From NCBI RefSeq assembly GCF_026240015.1, contig NZ_JAPIUX010000017.1:1-50120 (forward strand): a stretch of 50,120 bases of DNA, given 5' to 3'. The notes under the pieces were generated by a model. It was not told where the DNA came from. It saw only the letters and a program-made list of their open reading frames with translations, and did no database searches. The position numbers were made by a program, and so were the translations under genes. Origin of the DNA: Acetobacter farinalis. GTDB lineage: Bacteria > Pseudomonadota > Alphaproteobacteria > Acetobacterales > Acetobacteraceae. Shown here piece by piece: positions 42,490 to 50,120 of this stretch (position 1 is the stretch's first letter; the number at the start of each line of letters is the position of its first letter).

Positions 42490-43477
42490 GGTGTTGTTCC
42501 CCCTGTCCGTCACTCTTCCCGTAGCGGCCCTTGCGGCGGTGCTTGAAGCCGCGTGGGGTTATCCGCCTGCCCTGCTGGCCGCCATCGGACATCCGGTGAT
42601 GTGGATTGGCTCCTTGATAGACAGGCTGGACACCACACTCAACCGGCCGGAGTTTTCCGAACGCAAGCGGCGCTGGCTGGGTGTGCTGGCGGTGGTCCTG
42701 ATTGCGGGTATTCCTGTCTGGATAACAGGTGCGGTGCTGGATATGGGGTATCACTTTCTGCCTGCCCCCGCCATGCTCGGCGTGCAAGCGATGGCGGCCT
42801 GCACGCTGGTCGCGCAGAAATCCCTCTGGGTGCATGTGTGCGCCGTGGGCACGGGCCTGCGGCAGGACGGGCTGGCCGGGGGGCGGCAGGCCGTGGCACA
42901 GATTGTCGGGCGGGATACCGCCGCGCTGGATGAGGCCGGAGTTGTGCGGGCCGCTCTTGAAAGTCTGGCCGAGAATTTTTCGGATGGTGTGGTGGCCCCC
43001 CTGTTCTGGGCGGCAGTATTCGGCCTGCCGGGCGTGGTGTTCTACAAGGCGGTGAACACGGCAGACAGCATGATCGGGCACCTCACACCGCGCCATGCCG
43101 CCTTTGGCATGGCGGCTGCAAAGCTGGATGACGCTATTAATCTGCCTGCCTCCCGCCTTGCAGCCCTGTGCCTGATTCTGGCCGCCCCGGCCGAGCGCCG
43201 GACCGCCGCGCAGGAGGCTGTACGGCGGGATGCCCCCCGCCACCGTTCCCCCAATGCCGGGTGGCCGGAAGCCGCCATGGCCGGAGCGCTGGACCTTCGG
43301 CTGGCCGGGCCACGCCTCTATAAAGGGGTACGGGTAGAGGATGCCTGGATGGGGGCCGGAACACCGGACGCCACCGTGGCGGATCTGGACAGGGGGCTTG
43401 TGCTGTATCGCCGCGCCTGCCTTATTCTGACCGGGCTCTTGCTGGCTGGAGCAGTTCTCTCCATGATCCCGGCATGA
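42488..43477 (+). CDS. cobD: Adenosylcobinamide-phosphate synthase (CbiB/CobD)
   Basis: 329 aa inner-membrane protein that joins adenosylcobyric acid with aminopropanol (or its phosphate). Family blocks: EAAWGYPPALLAAIGHPVMW, SLIDRLDTTLNR, AQKSLWVHVCAVGTGL, IVGRDTAALDEAGVVRAALE, SLAENFSDGVVAPLFW, YKAVNTADSMIGHLTPRHAA and AKLDDAINLPASRLAALCLI. The start overlaps divergent cobC and no strong ribosome-binding site is visible. The stop overlaps the bluB start as ATGA. CobC supplies its substrate. Confidence 0.93.
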   Translation: MVLFPLSVTLPVAALAAVLEAAWGYPPALLAAIGHPVMWIGSLIDRLDTTLNRPEFSERKRRWLGVLAVVLIAGIPVWITGAVLDMGYHFLPAPAMLGVQAMAACTLVAQKSLWVHVCAVGTGLRQDGLAGGRQAVAQIVGRDTAALDEAGVVRAALESLAENFSDGVVAPLFWAAVFGLPGVVFYKAVNTADSMIGHLTPRHAAFGMAAAKLDDAINLPASRLAALCLILAAPAERRTAAQEAVRRDAPRHRSPNAGWPEAAMAGALDLRLAGPRLYKGVRVEDAWMGAGTPDATVADLDRGLVLYRRACLILTGLLLAGAVLSMIPA

Positions 43478-44112
43478 CAGCCCCCCTCTTCTCCCCTGCC
43501 TTTCGTACCTCTCTGGACCAGCTTTTCACCTGGCGGCGGGATGTGCGGCACTTCCGCACGGACCCGGTACCTGAAGCCGTGTTGACCCATTTGCTGGAGA
43601 CAGCCTGTCTGGCGCCATCCGTGGGGCTGAGCGAGCCCTGGCGCTTTGTGCGGGTGGATGCTCCGGCGCGCCGGGCTGCCATCCGGGAAAATTTTGCCCG
43701 CTGCAACACGGAAGCCCTGACCGGCCACAGCGGGGAAGACGCCCTGCGCTACGCCACACTCAAGCTGGCCGGGCTGGATGACGCCCCCCACCATATTGCA
43801 GTGTTCTGTGACACAAACCCCGCACAGGGGCGCGGGCTGGGGCGTGGCACCATGCCGGAAACCACCGTGTGGTCTGCCGTCATGGCCATCCATACCTTCT
43901 GGCTTGCCGCCACGGCAGCCGGGGTGGGAGTGGGATGGGTGTCCATCCTGAACCCTGAAGAGGCCAGCCGCACGCTCTGCATCACGCCGGAATGGCAGTT
44001 TCTGGCGTATCTGTGCGTAGGATATCCGAAAGACCATGCGGACACGCCGGAACTGGAGCGGCGCGGGTGGGAGCAACGCAACCCGGCCCGTCGCCGCTGG
44101 ATTGCGCGCTGA
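43474..44112 (+). CDS. bluB: 5,6-dimethylbenzimidazole synthase
   Basis: 212 aa nitroreductase-fold enzyme that cannibalises FMNH2 with O2 to give the B12 lower ligand. Motifs: TWRRDVRHFRTDPVPEAVL, LAPSVGLSEPWRFVRVD, HHIAVFCDTNPAQGRGLG, PETTVWSAVMAIHTFWLAAT and GVGVGWVSILNPE; the conserved Asp and Ser of the BluB pocket region are kept. Translationally coupled to cobD (ATGA). The product feeds CobT, encoded at 34627. Making DMB aerobically fits an obligate aerobe. Confidence 0.95.
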   Translation: MTAPLFSPAFRTSLDQLFTWRRDVRHFRTDPVPEAVLTHLLETACLAPSVGLSEPWRFVRVDAPARRAAIRENFARCNTEALTGHSGEDALRYATLKLAGLDDAPHHIAVFCDTNPAQGRGLGRGTMPETTVWSAVMAIHTFWLAATAAGVGVGWVSILNPEEASRTLCITPEWQFLAYLCVGYPKDHADTPELERRGWEQRNPARRRWIAR

Positions 44113-44571
44113 CACACCTCTCTCTTGGGCAGGCACATCACAATGCGCCCAAGGGCTGTTTTAAAAACGGGATCCATACTGCCAGACTGACAGTGTCCGG
44201 TCTGGCCTGACTTTTTCAAGGCAACCGTCTTTTTTATTGCCCTGACTTAAAACTGTCTTCCAAAGGGACTTTATAATCATTCCATATAAATTCAATGCAT
44301 GTAATTGCAGGCATAATTTGACAAATCCTGACTTTATCCCTCCTGATATGTCCGCTTTTGCGGGTTTTTGACCCACCAAAGAACCTTAAAGTTTTTTTTA
44401 ATATTTCCGGTATATTCTCTATTTTTATAAATCCCCCCTGAAATCGCAGCATTATTCTTTCATGATATAATTAACAGTTTGTAATATTGATATGAATCAA
44501 TGATCCCGCATCGGGTTCCCATTCAAAACGAGTTGTCTTTCATGATGTTTTACAAACTTTAAGGATAATTC
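44113..44571. other. AT-rich intergenic region between bluB and the porin gene
   Basis: No gene is supported; the minus-strand frames at 44161-44452 lack recognisable motifs. A weak hairpin (CTTGGGC at 44124-44130 with GCCCAAG at 44147-44153) followed by GGGCTGTTTT may terminate bluB. The right end carries the porin promoter and AAGGA ribosome-binding site. Confidence 0.5.
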
Positions 44572-46446
44572 GTGGAAGTCTCTGTGCTCCGTGGTTCCGC
44601 CAATATCAGAAAATGGGATGTCAGATTTCTCATGGGCGCAGTTCTTGTGTGCACCCTGAACAAGCCCTTTCAGGCACGGGCTGATGACGCACAGGAACTC
44701 GCAGCCATCAAGGCGGAAATGCGTAAACTGGCCGCACAGGTACAGGCCATTGAACACCGGCAGGCCCTCAGGCACCCGCAGGCCGGGCATCAGCTTGCTT
44801 CAAACCACCTTGCCGCCCGCAGCATGACGACAGGTGGCCGCACGAATGGTACACCACCGGACAGCACCCTCCCCTCTCTACGGGATGACGGAAAAGCTGA
44901 TCCGGGCATCCGCTTTTCCGGAGAAGCGCAGCCTGTGGTGGCGGAAGGCGCTGCACCACGCACCGGAAGTGGGTTCAGCCCGTTCACGTGGCTGCCCCGG
45001 CAGCAGGGCGGCAGTGCGCAGAAATCCTCTATTGATCTCACATCCTCCAGCCCCTCCTCCATTACCCAGACGGATGTGGACAACCTCCCTCCCATTTTCA
45101 CCATTGGCGGCATTTCCGTAAAGCTCGGTGGGTTTGTCGAGTTTTCCAATATCTGGCGCAGTTCCAACATGACCAGCGGCCCCGCCACGGCCTGGAACAA
45201 CTTCCCGTATGCCAACAGCCCGAACCATGGGCTGAGTGAGGAGCGCATGTCCTCACAGCTCAGCCGCATGTCCGTGCTGATGGAAGCCAACCCTTCCAAG
45301 GCTGTCCGCCTGCAGGCCTATGTGGAGAGTGATTTCGGCGGCTCCGGCGGCACGACAAACAGTGTGCAGATCAGCGGTTATACGCCGCGCCTGCGGCAGG
45401 GGTACTTTACCTTCACGCAGAAAGACTGGGGGCTGCATATCCTGATGGGGCAGGCCTGGAGCCTTGCCACCAACTACGCCAAGGGCATCCTGCCCCGGCA
45501 GGAGCAGCTTCCCGCGGTCACAGACAACAACCAGATTCCAGGCATTACCTTTACCCGCGTGCCGCAGATCCGCATTGGCAAGGACTGGAACCAGAAATAC
45601 TGGCTCGGCCTTTCTCTGGAAGACCCGCAGGCAACAGTGGCCTTTTCCTCCGCACTCTCTTCCGGCGGCACCTTGCCCGCGGCATATGGAGAAAAGGTTG
45701 GCGCACGCGTGTATTATGCCAACGGCGGCGGTGTGCTGCTGAACCCGAACGCGCAATATACATATAACCCGGCCCCGGACATTATCCTCAAAGCGGCGGT
45801 GGACACCTCTTTCGGGCATTATGAAGTGTTCGGCCTGGCGCGCTGGTTCCGCTCCCTTGCCGTGGATCCTGGCGCCACCACCACACGGAAGCACACCTCC
45901 TTCGGTGGCGGCGTGGGTGCTGGCATGACAACGCCGCTCGGCACACCCAAACTCCAGATGGCAGGCAATATTCTGGCTGGTGAAGGCATTGGCCGCTATG
46001 GGCCGAGCCTGATACCGGATACCACGCCCAACGCCCGGGGTGCGCTTTCCCCCGTGCCGGAGCTTATGGGCTCCCTTGGTCTTATCGGGCATCCCACCAG
46101 GTCCGTGCTGCTCTACACCTATGGAGGTGTCGAAGCCGCGGGGCGCAAGCGCTATACGGGGGCGGATGGCGCCCAGTATGGCTATGGTGTGACTGACCTC
46201 AATCTGGGCGGGTGCGATGTGGAATTCGGCACCTGCAACGCCCAGACCCGCACACTGGCCTCCCTGACCGCGGGCGGCTGGTGGCACTTTGTTGAAGGCC
46301 GCTACGGCAGTCTCATGGGCGGCCTACAATACACCTATATCCGGAAGTTTGCCTTCAAAGGCAATGACGGCAACGGCCACAGTGTGGACCCGACAACATC
46401 GGGCAACACTGTTTATGTCACCTTCCGATATCTGCCGTTCCAGTAA
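44572..46446 (+). CDS. Outer-membrane porin-like beta-barrel protein with N-terminal coiled coil
   Basis: 624 aa. GTG start with AAGGA 8 bases upstream. Signal peptide (FLMGAVLVCTLNKPFQARA), then a short coiled coil (ELAAIKAEMRKLAAQVQAIE), a low-complexity Ser/Pro linker of about 110 residues, and a barrel beginning at GGISVKLGGFVEFSNIWRSS, passing RLQAYVESDFGG, RLRQGYFTFTQKDWGLHILM and GQAWSLATNY, ending GNTVYVTFRYLPFQ with a C-terminal aromatic. This resembles DcaP/porin-type trimeric channels; the solute is unknown. It ends 40 bases before the pyruvate decarboxylase gene on the same strand. Confidence 0.85.
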   Translation: MEVSVLRGSANIRKWDVRFLMGAVLVCTLNKPFQARADDAQELAAIKAEMRKLAAQVQAIEHRQALRHPQAGHQLASNHLAARSMTTGGRTNGTPPDSTLPSLRDDGKADPGIRFSGEAQPVVAEGAAPRTGSGFSPFTWLPRQQGGSAQKSSIDLTSSSPSSITQTDVDNLPPIFTIGGISVKLGGFVEFSNIWRSSNMTSGPATAWNNFPYANSPNHGLSEERMSSQLSRMSVLMEANPSKAVRLQAYVESDFGGSGGTTNSVQISGYTPRLRQGYFTFTQKDWGLHILMGQAWSLATNYAKGILPRQEQLPAVTDNNQIPGITFTRVPQIRIGKDWNQKYWLGLSLEDPQATVAFSSALSSGGTLPAAYGEKVGARVYYANGGGVLLNPNAQYTYNPAPDIILKAAVDTSFGHYEVFGLARWFRSLAVDPGATTTRKHTSFGGGVGAGMTTPLGTPKLQMAGNILAGEGIGRYGPSLIPDTTPNARGALSPVPELMGSLGLIGHPTRSVLLYTYGGVEAAGRKRYTGADGAQYGYGVTDLNLGGCDVEFGTCNAQTRTLASLTAGGWWHFVEGRYGSLMGGLQYTYIRKFAFKGNDGNGHSVDPTTSGNTVYVTFRYLPFQ

Positions 46447-46486
46447 GATGGAATTGCACCCTATTCGCCAAAGGAAAGAGAACGAC

Positions 46487-48178
46487 ATGTCTTACACAGT
46501 TGGCACGTATCTTGCTGAACGTCTGGCCCAGATCGGCCTGAAGCATCATTTTGCGGTGGCGGGGGATTATAACCTTGTCCTGCTTGACCAGCTTCTGATG
46601 AACAAGGACTGTGAACAGGTTTACTGCTGCAACGAGCTGAACTGCGGTTTCGCGGCCGAAGGCTATGCCCGTGCAAACGGCGCTGCTGCCGCCGTTGTCA
46701 CCTTCAGCGTGGGGGCGCTGTCTGCCCTGAACGCCATTGGCGGTGCCTATGCGGAAAACCTGCCGGTTATCCTGATTTCCGGCGCACCGAACTCCAATGA
46801 CCATGGCAGCGGGCACATCCTGCACCACACCATTGGCACCACGGACTATTCCTATCAGCTCCAGATTGCTGAAAAGCTGACCTGTGCTGCTGTTTCCATC
46901 ACATCTGCCGAAGATGCGCCGGAAAAAATTGACCACGCCATCCGCACGGCCCTGCGCGAAAAGAAGCCGGCCTATATCGAAATTGCCTGCAACCTTTCCG
47001 CACAGCCCTGCGCGGCCCCCGGCCCCATCAGCGCGGTTCTGGATGCCCCGGCTTCCAACAAAGACACGCTGGATGCTGCCGTGAAAGCTGTTGCCGCTTT
47101 CATTGAAAAACACGAAAAACCCGCCATTCTGGTTGGCAGCCGCCTGCGCGCCGCAGGTGCTGAAGAAGCTGCTGTGAAGCTGGCCGATGCGCTGGGCTGC
47201 GTTGTGGCCACCATGGCTGCCGCCAAGAGCTTCTTCCCTGAAGGTCACCCCTCTTACGTGGGCACCTACTGGGGGAGTGCCAGCACCCCGGGTGTGAATG
47301 AAATCTTCAACTGGACAGACAGCATTCTGGCTCTGGCCCCCATTTTTAATGACTACTCCACCGAGGGCTGGTCCGTCTGGCCCAAGGGGCCGAACGTGGC
47401 TGTTCTGGACAAGAACATTACAAAACTGGACGGATATAACTTTGACAATATCCATCTGAAGGAACTGCTGCTGGGTCTGGCGGACTACTTCAACGGCAAG
47501 CCGAAGAAGGATTCCACAGTGGCGCAGTACAAGCGTGTTCACACCGAGAAAACGGTTGAAACTACCGGCACGGGTGATGACAAGCTGACACGTGCGGATA
47601 TCCAGCAGACACTCCAGAGCCTTGTAACACCGGACACCACCATTCTGGGTGAGACAGGGGATAGCTGGTTCAATGTCATGCGCACCAGGCTGCCGCACGG
47701 TGCCCGCGTGGAACTGGAAATGCAGTGGGGGCATATTGGCTGGTCCGTTCCGGCTGCCTTCGGGTACGCCGTGGGCGCACCGGAACGCCGCACCATTCTG
47801 ATGGTGGGTGATGGCTCCTTCCAGCTGACCGCGCAGGAAGTGTGCCAGATGATCCGCCGCAAGCTGCCGGTGATTATTTTCCTGATCAACAACCGTGGGT
47901 ACACCATTGAAGTTGAAATTCATGATGGCCCGTACAACAACATCAAGAACTGGGATTACGCCGGCATTATCAGCGCCTTCAATGCTGAAGATGGCAAGGG
48001 CATTGGTCTGCGCGCCAACACGGCGGGTGAACTGGCCGACGCCGTGAAGGTCGCGCTGGAGAACAAGGATGGCCCGACGCTGATTGAATGCACGATCGAG
48101 CGTGATGACTGCACACCCGAGCTGATTTCCTGGGGCCGCCATGTGGCTCAGGCAAACAGCCGTCCGCCTGCAAAATAA
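46487..48178 (+). CDS. pdc: Pyruvate decarboxylase
   Basis: 563 aa thiamine-diphosphate enzyme, pyruvate to acetaldehyde plus CO2, cytoplasmic homotetramer. Key residues: Asp27 in AGDYN, Glu50 in CCNELNCGFAAEGYA, His113 and His114 in GHILHHTIG, and the ThDP motif from VGDGSFQLTAQEVCQM to LINNRGYTIE. The start at 46487 has AAAGGAAAGAG upstream and matches family N-termini (MSYTVGTYLAERL). Bacterial PDC is rare and typical of acetic acid bacteria and Zymomonas, which is the main clue to the organism. Terminator at 48187. Confidence 0.97.
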   Translation: MSYTVGTYLAERLAQIGLKHHFAVAGDYNLVLLDQLLMNKDCEQVYCCNELNCGFAAEGYARANGAAAAVVTFSVGALSALNAIGGAYAENLPVILISGAPNSNDHGSGHILHHTIGTTDYSYQLQIAEKLTCAAVSITSAEDAPEKIDHAIRTALREKKPAYIEIACNLSAQPCAAPGPISAVLDAPASNKDTLDAAVKAVAAFIEKHEKPAILVGSRLRAAGAEEAAVKLADALGCVVATMAAAKSFFPEGHPSYVGTYWGSASTPGVNEIFNWTDSILALAPIFNDYSTEGWSVWPKGPNVAVLDKNITKLDGYNFDNIHLKELLLGLADYFNGKPKKDSTVAQYKRVHTEKTVETTGTGDDKLTRADIQQTLQSLVTPDTTILGETGDSWFNVMRTRLPHGARVELEMQWGHIGWSVPAAFGYAVGAPERRTILMVGDGSFQLTAQEVCQMIRRKLPVIIFLINNRGYTIEVEIHDGPYNNIKNWDYAGIISAFNAEDGKGIGLRANTAGELADAVKVALENKDGPTLIECTIERDDCTPELISWGRHVAQANSRPPAK

Positions 48179-48186
48179 TGTAACCC

Positions 48187-48234
48187 GTTCAGGCTGTGTC
48201 TTTGCACCGCAGGGTGCACAGCCTGAACTTTTTT
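48187..48234 (+). terminator. Terminator of pdc
   Basis: GTTCAGGCTGTG (48187-48198) and CACAGCCTGAAC (48217-48228) form a perfect 12-bp stem followed by six T. It lies 14 bases before the MFS gene start, so that gene needs its own promoter or readthrough. Confidence 0.9.
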
Positions 48235-48248
48235 GAAAAGCGACCTGA

Positions 48249-49535
48249 ATGTCGGCTTCCAACACACCCAGCGCCGCCGCGCAGCCGCAAAGCGCGCCGG
48301 CAGGCCAGCCGCAAAAAATACAACCTCTTTATCTTCTGGCGTGGTTTCTGTGCGCGCTGTTCTACTTCTATCAATATGCCATCCGCTCCGCCCCTGGCAT
48401 TATGCAGGACGAACTGACGCATGCCTGGGGTAACAGCCACCTCGGGCTAATGATTGCCTCCTACTATATTGTTTACGCGCTGGCCGCTCTGGCCGTGGGT
48501 GTGCTGCTTGACCGCTATGGCGCACATGCCACCATGCCCACAGGCATTGCCATAACCAGTGTCGGGTGCCTTATTTTTGCACAAGGCAGTGTGGCTGCCG
48601 GTCTCGGCGGATATGTCATTCAGGCTCTGGGGGCGATCTGCGCGTTTGTCGGCTCCTCCTACGTGGCGGCGCGGTATCTGCCCGCCAGCACGCTGGCCCT
48701 GTTTGTGGGGCTGACACAGTGCCTTGGCATGGCCGGGGCCGCGTTTGGCTCCAAGCCCACCCGTATCCTGATTGACCCTGCCGGGTCCTTTCATCTGCCC
48801 TGGCAGACGGTGTGGCTCGGCTTCGGGGTGGTGGGCATCTGTCTGGCCATTGCGACATGGCTTGTCATGCCGCGTGACGGAGGAGACAGCGCCGCGCACC
48901 ACAGCCACCTCTCCGTGGCGAACCTGCTCAAGCCGTTCAAGACCATTTTTGGAAACCCCCAGAGCTGGTATGCCGGGATTATTGGCGGCCTGCTGTTTGT
49001 TCCTACCACCATTGGCGCTTTGGGCTGGGGGGCCTCCATGCTCAACAAGGGTGAGCATGTCTCCATGGCTTTTGCTGCATCCGATGTGTCCATGGTGCCG
49101 ATCGGCTGGGTGATTGGCTGCCCGCTTCTGGGCTGGATTTCTGACAAGATCGGCCTGCGTAAGCCGGTTTTGATTGGTGGTGCGGTTGTGATGCTGGCGG
49201 CGGCACTCTGTGCGCTGTATGTGCCGGTGGGCGTAATGCCGCGTTACTCCGTGGCACTGGTGATGGGCATTGCCTCTGGCGCGGCCATGATCCCGTTCTC
49301 TTCCATGAAGGAAGTGAACCCGCCTGAAGTAAAGGGCACCGCCGCAGGGGCCATGAACTTCCTTGTGTTCGGCACGACGGGTGTTCTCTCCCCGATTGTT
49401 TCCGCCCTGATGGGCACGGGGGGTGCCACCATGGCTGTTTTCCATCGGGCCTTCCTGCCGCTGATAGCCGGTATTGTTATCGCCATCCTGCTGGCCTTCC
49501 GCCTGCGCGAGACGGGCTGGAAAGCGCAGAAATAA
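48249..49535 (+). CDS. Major facilitator superfamily transporter
   Basis: 428 aa, 12 predicted transmembrane helices. A hydrophilic Ser/Ala/Gln leader of about 25 residues precedes helix 1 (YLLAWFLCALFYFYQYAIRS). The MFS loop 2-3 motif appears as GVLLDRYGAHATMPTG and its C-half counterpart as GWISDKIGLRKPVLIGG. PGIMQDELTHAWGNSHLGLM resembles organic-anion/sugar-acid:proton symporters of the family. The substrate is unknown. Terminator follows at 49565. Confidence 0.88.
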   Translation: MSASNTPSAAAQPQSAPAGQPQKIQPLYLLAWFLCALFYFYQYAIRSAPGIMQDELTHAWGNSHLGLMIASYYIVYALAALAVGVLLDRYGAHATMPTGIAITSVGCLIFAQGSVAAGLGGYVIQALGAICAFVGSSYVAARYLPASTLALFVGLTQCLGMAGAAFGSKPTRILIDPAGSFHLPWQTVWLGFGVVGICLAIATWLVMPRDGGDSAAHHSHLSVANLLKPFKTIFGNPQSWYAGIIGGLLFVPTTIGALGWGASMLNKGEHVSMAFAASDVSMVPIGWVIGCPLLGWISDKIGLRKPVLIGGAVVMLAAALCALYVPVGVMPRYSVALVMGIASGAAMIPFSSMKEVNPPEVKGTAAGAMNFLVFGTTGVLSPIVSALMGTGGATMAVFHRAFLPLIAGIVIAILLAFRLRETGWKAQK

Positions 49536-49564
49536 ACTCTTCCTGCGGGATGAGAGGGCTTTGA

Positions 49565-49597
49565 AAAAGGCGGAACCTTGTGGGGTTCCGCCTTTTT
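49565..49597. terminator. Bidirectional terminator after the MFS gene
   Basis: AAGGCGGAACC and GGTTCCGCCTT with a short loop, flanked by A and T runs. Confidence 0.88.
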
Positions 49598-49683
49598 TGT
49601 AGGTGGCTGCTTTGGGGGGGGGAAGCGGAATGTCTGGCATGGAGCTTCCATATGAGGCTTTCTTCCGCTGTTTCCACCACCTT

Positions 49684-50120
49684 AGGGCGCGTCGTCAGTT
49701 AGCATCTTGCGCTATGAGGCTTGTACTCCTGTTTGATCTGTGATGTTTTCTCTTTGTTTTCGGGGAAAGAATGAATGCGACGATATGGCCTGAATGACAG
49801 TCAGTGGGAACGGATAAAGGATATTCTCCCAGGTCGTGAAGGTCATGTTGGCGGAACAGCTGCCGATAACCGTCTGTTTGTGGAAGCAGTGCTGTATCGT
49901 TACCGCGCCGGTATTCCGTGGCGTGACCTGCCAGTGCGGTTCGGGGATTGGAAGAATGTTCACAGACGACTACAATGAATACATGATGATCGCCAGCACG
50001 ATTGTCCGGGCTCACCAGCATAGTGCGGGTGCCCGTAAAAAAGGGGCGCGGATCAGGCCATCGGGCGGTCCCGTGGCGGACTGACTTCGAAAATCCACGC
50101 TATTGTCGATGCTGCGGGAA
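49684..50120 (+). mobile_element. Left part of an IS5-family element (IS427/IS1031-like), running off the window
   Basis: The element probably begins near 49684 (GGGCGCGTCGTCAGTTAG looks like a terminal repeat), about 90 bases before the transposase ATG. The right end lies outside the window, so neither the inverted repeat pair nor the target duplication can be checked. Confidence 0.55.
49775..50120 (+). pseudogene. IS5-family transposase, internally deleted
   Basis: The N-terminus MRRYGLNDSQWERIKDILPG, NRLFVEAVLYRYRAG and IPWRDLPVRFGDWKNVHRR is typical of IS5-family DDE transposase OrfA. The frame then stops (TGA 49975-49977). Continuation NEYMMIASTIVRAHQHSAGA resumes in another frame, but the expected middle stretch between HRR and DNEYMM (about 25 residues, FSRWC... 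in relatives) is absent, so there is an internal deletion that also shifts the frame. Near the end, AAAAAAGGGG (about 50036-50045) is the usual frameshift site from OrfA (ending GGPVAD) to OrfB (reading DQAIGRSRGGLTSKIHAIVD), which here is open to the window edge. Confidence 0.75.

Noticed and set aside
46418..48265. 615-aa open frame on the minus strand across pyruvate decarboxylase
   Set aside because: Antisense shadow of a clearly recognised GC-rich gene; no domain and no ribosome-binding site.

Overview
The window looks like chromosomal DNA of an acetic acid bacterium (Acetobacteraceae, most likely Acetobacter or a close relative). The argument rests on protein resemblance: a bacterial ThDP-dependent pyruvate decarboxylase of the acetic-acid-bacterial type, two TonB-dependent receptors, a bluB/cobT/cobS cobalamin salvage set and Hint-domain surface-type proteins. 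No rRNA or tRNA gene was found, so the genus is an inference. Broken insertion sequences sit at both ends: an IS3-type transposase tail at 2-88 and a damaged IS5-type element from about 49.69 kb.

Layout. 0-1.4 kb: IS remnant and dps. 1.4-2.4 kb: AT-rich DNA without a recognisable gene. 2.4-13.3 kb: an accessory block with two paralogous giant proteins made of AIDA-type SGGT repeats ending in a Hint_2 domain (794 and 1561 aa), a frameshifted third Hint gene and a TonB-dependent receptor. The right part of this block is bracketed by a 71-bp direct repeat of the 3' end of the aspartate decarboxylase gene. 13.4-20.3 kb: aspartate 4-decarboxylase, an AI-2E family permease broken at a CT dinucleotide run, a TetR regulator, a DUF4112 protein, MsrB and photolyase. 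20.3-21.7 kb: a LuxI/LuxR quorum-sensing pair. 22.3-25.2 kb: an aldehyde dehydrogenase and an Aah/TibC-type protein O-heptosyltransferase. 25.5-29.1 kb: a TonB receptor followed by a glycerophosphodiester phosphodiesterase. 29.1-33.9 kb: metF with an ArsR-methyltransferase regulator, and a cobalamin riboswitch with metE. 33.9-44.1 kb: cobalamin salvage and lower-ligand genes (cobU, cobT, cobS, cbtB, cbtA, a CobC-phosphatase-like pseudoenzyme, threonine-phosphate decarboxylase, cobD, bluB), interrupted by a small hxlR/hydrolase module. 44.6-49.5 kb: a porin, pyruvate decarboxylase and an MFS transporter.

How the genes fit together. The most interesting candidate system is the pairing of AIDA-repeat/Hint proteins with a dedicated heptosyltransferase 10-20 kb away. 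The repeats resemble known substrates of that glycosyltransferase family, but these proteins have neither a visible signal peptide nor an autotransporter barrel, and they carry a Hint domain instead. The second theme is B12 economy: metE and the cbtBA cobalt importer each lie behind their own cobalamin riboswitch, next to the genes that finish and activate cobamides. Several simple-sequence tracts (C10 upstream of the large repeat protein, CT5 in the permease, G9 tracts elsewhere) sit where slippage could alter expression or reading frame.
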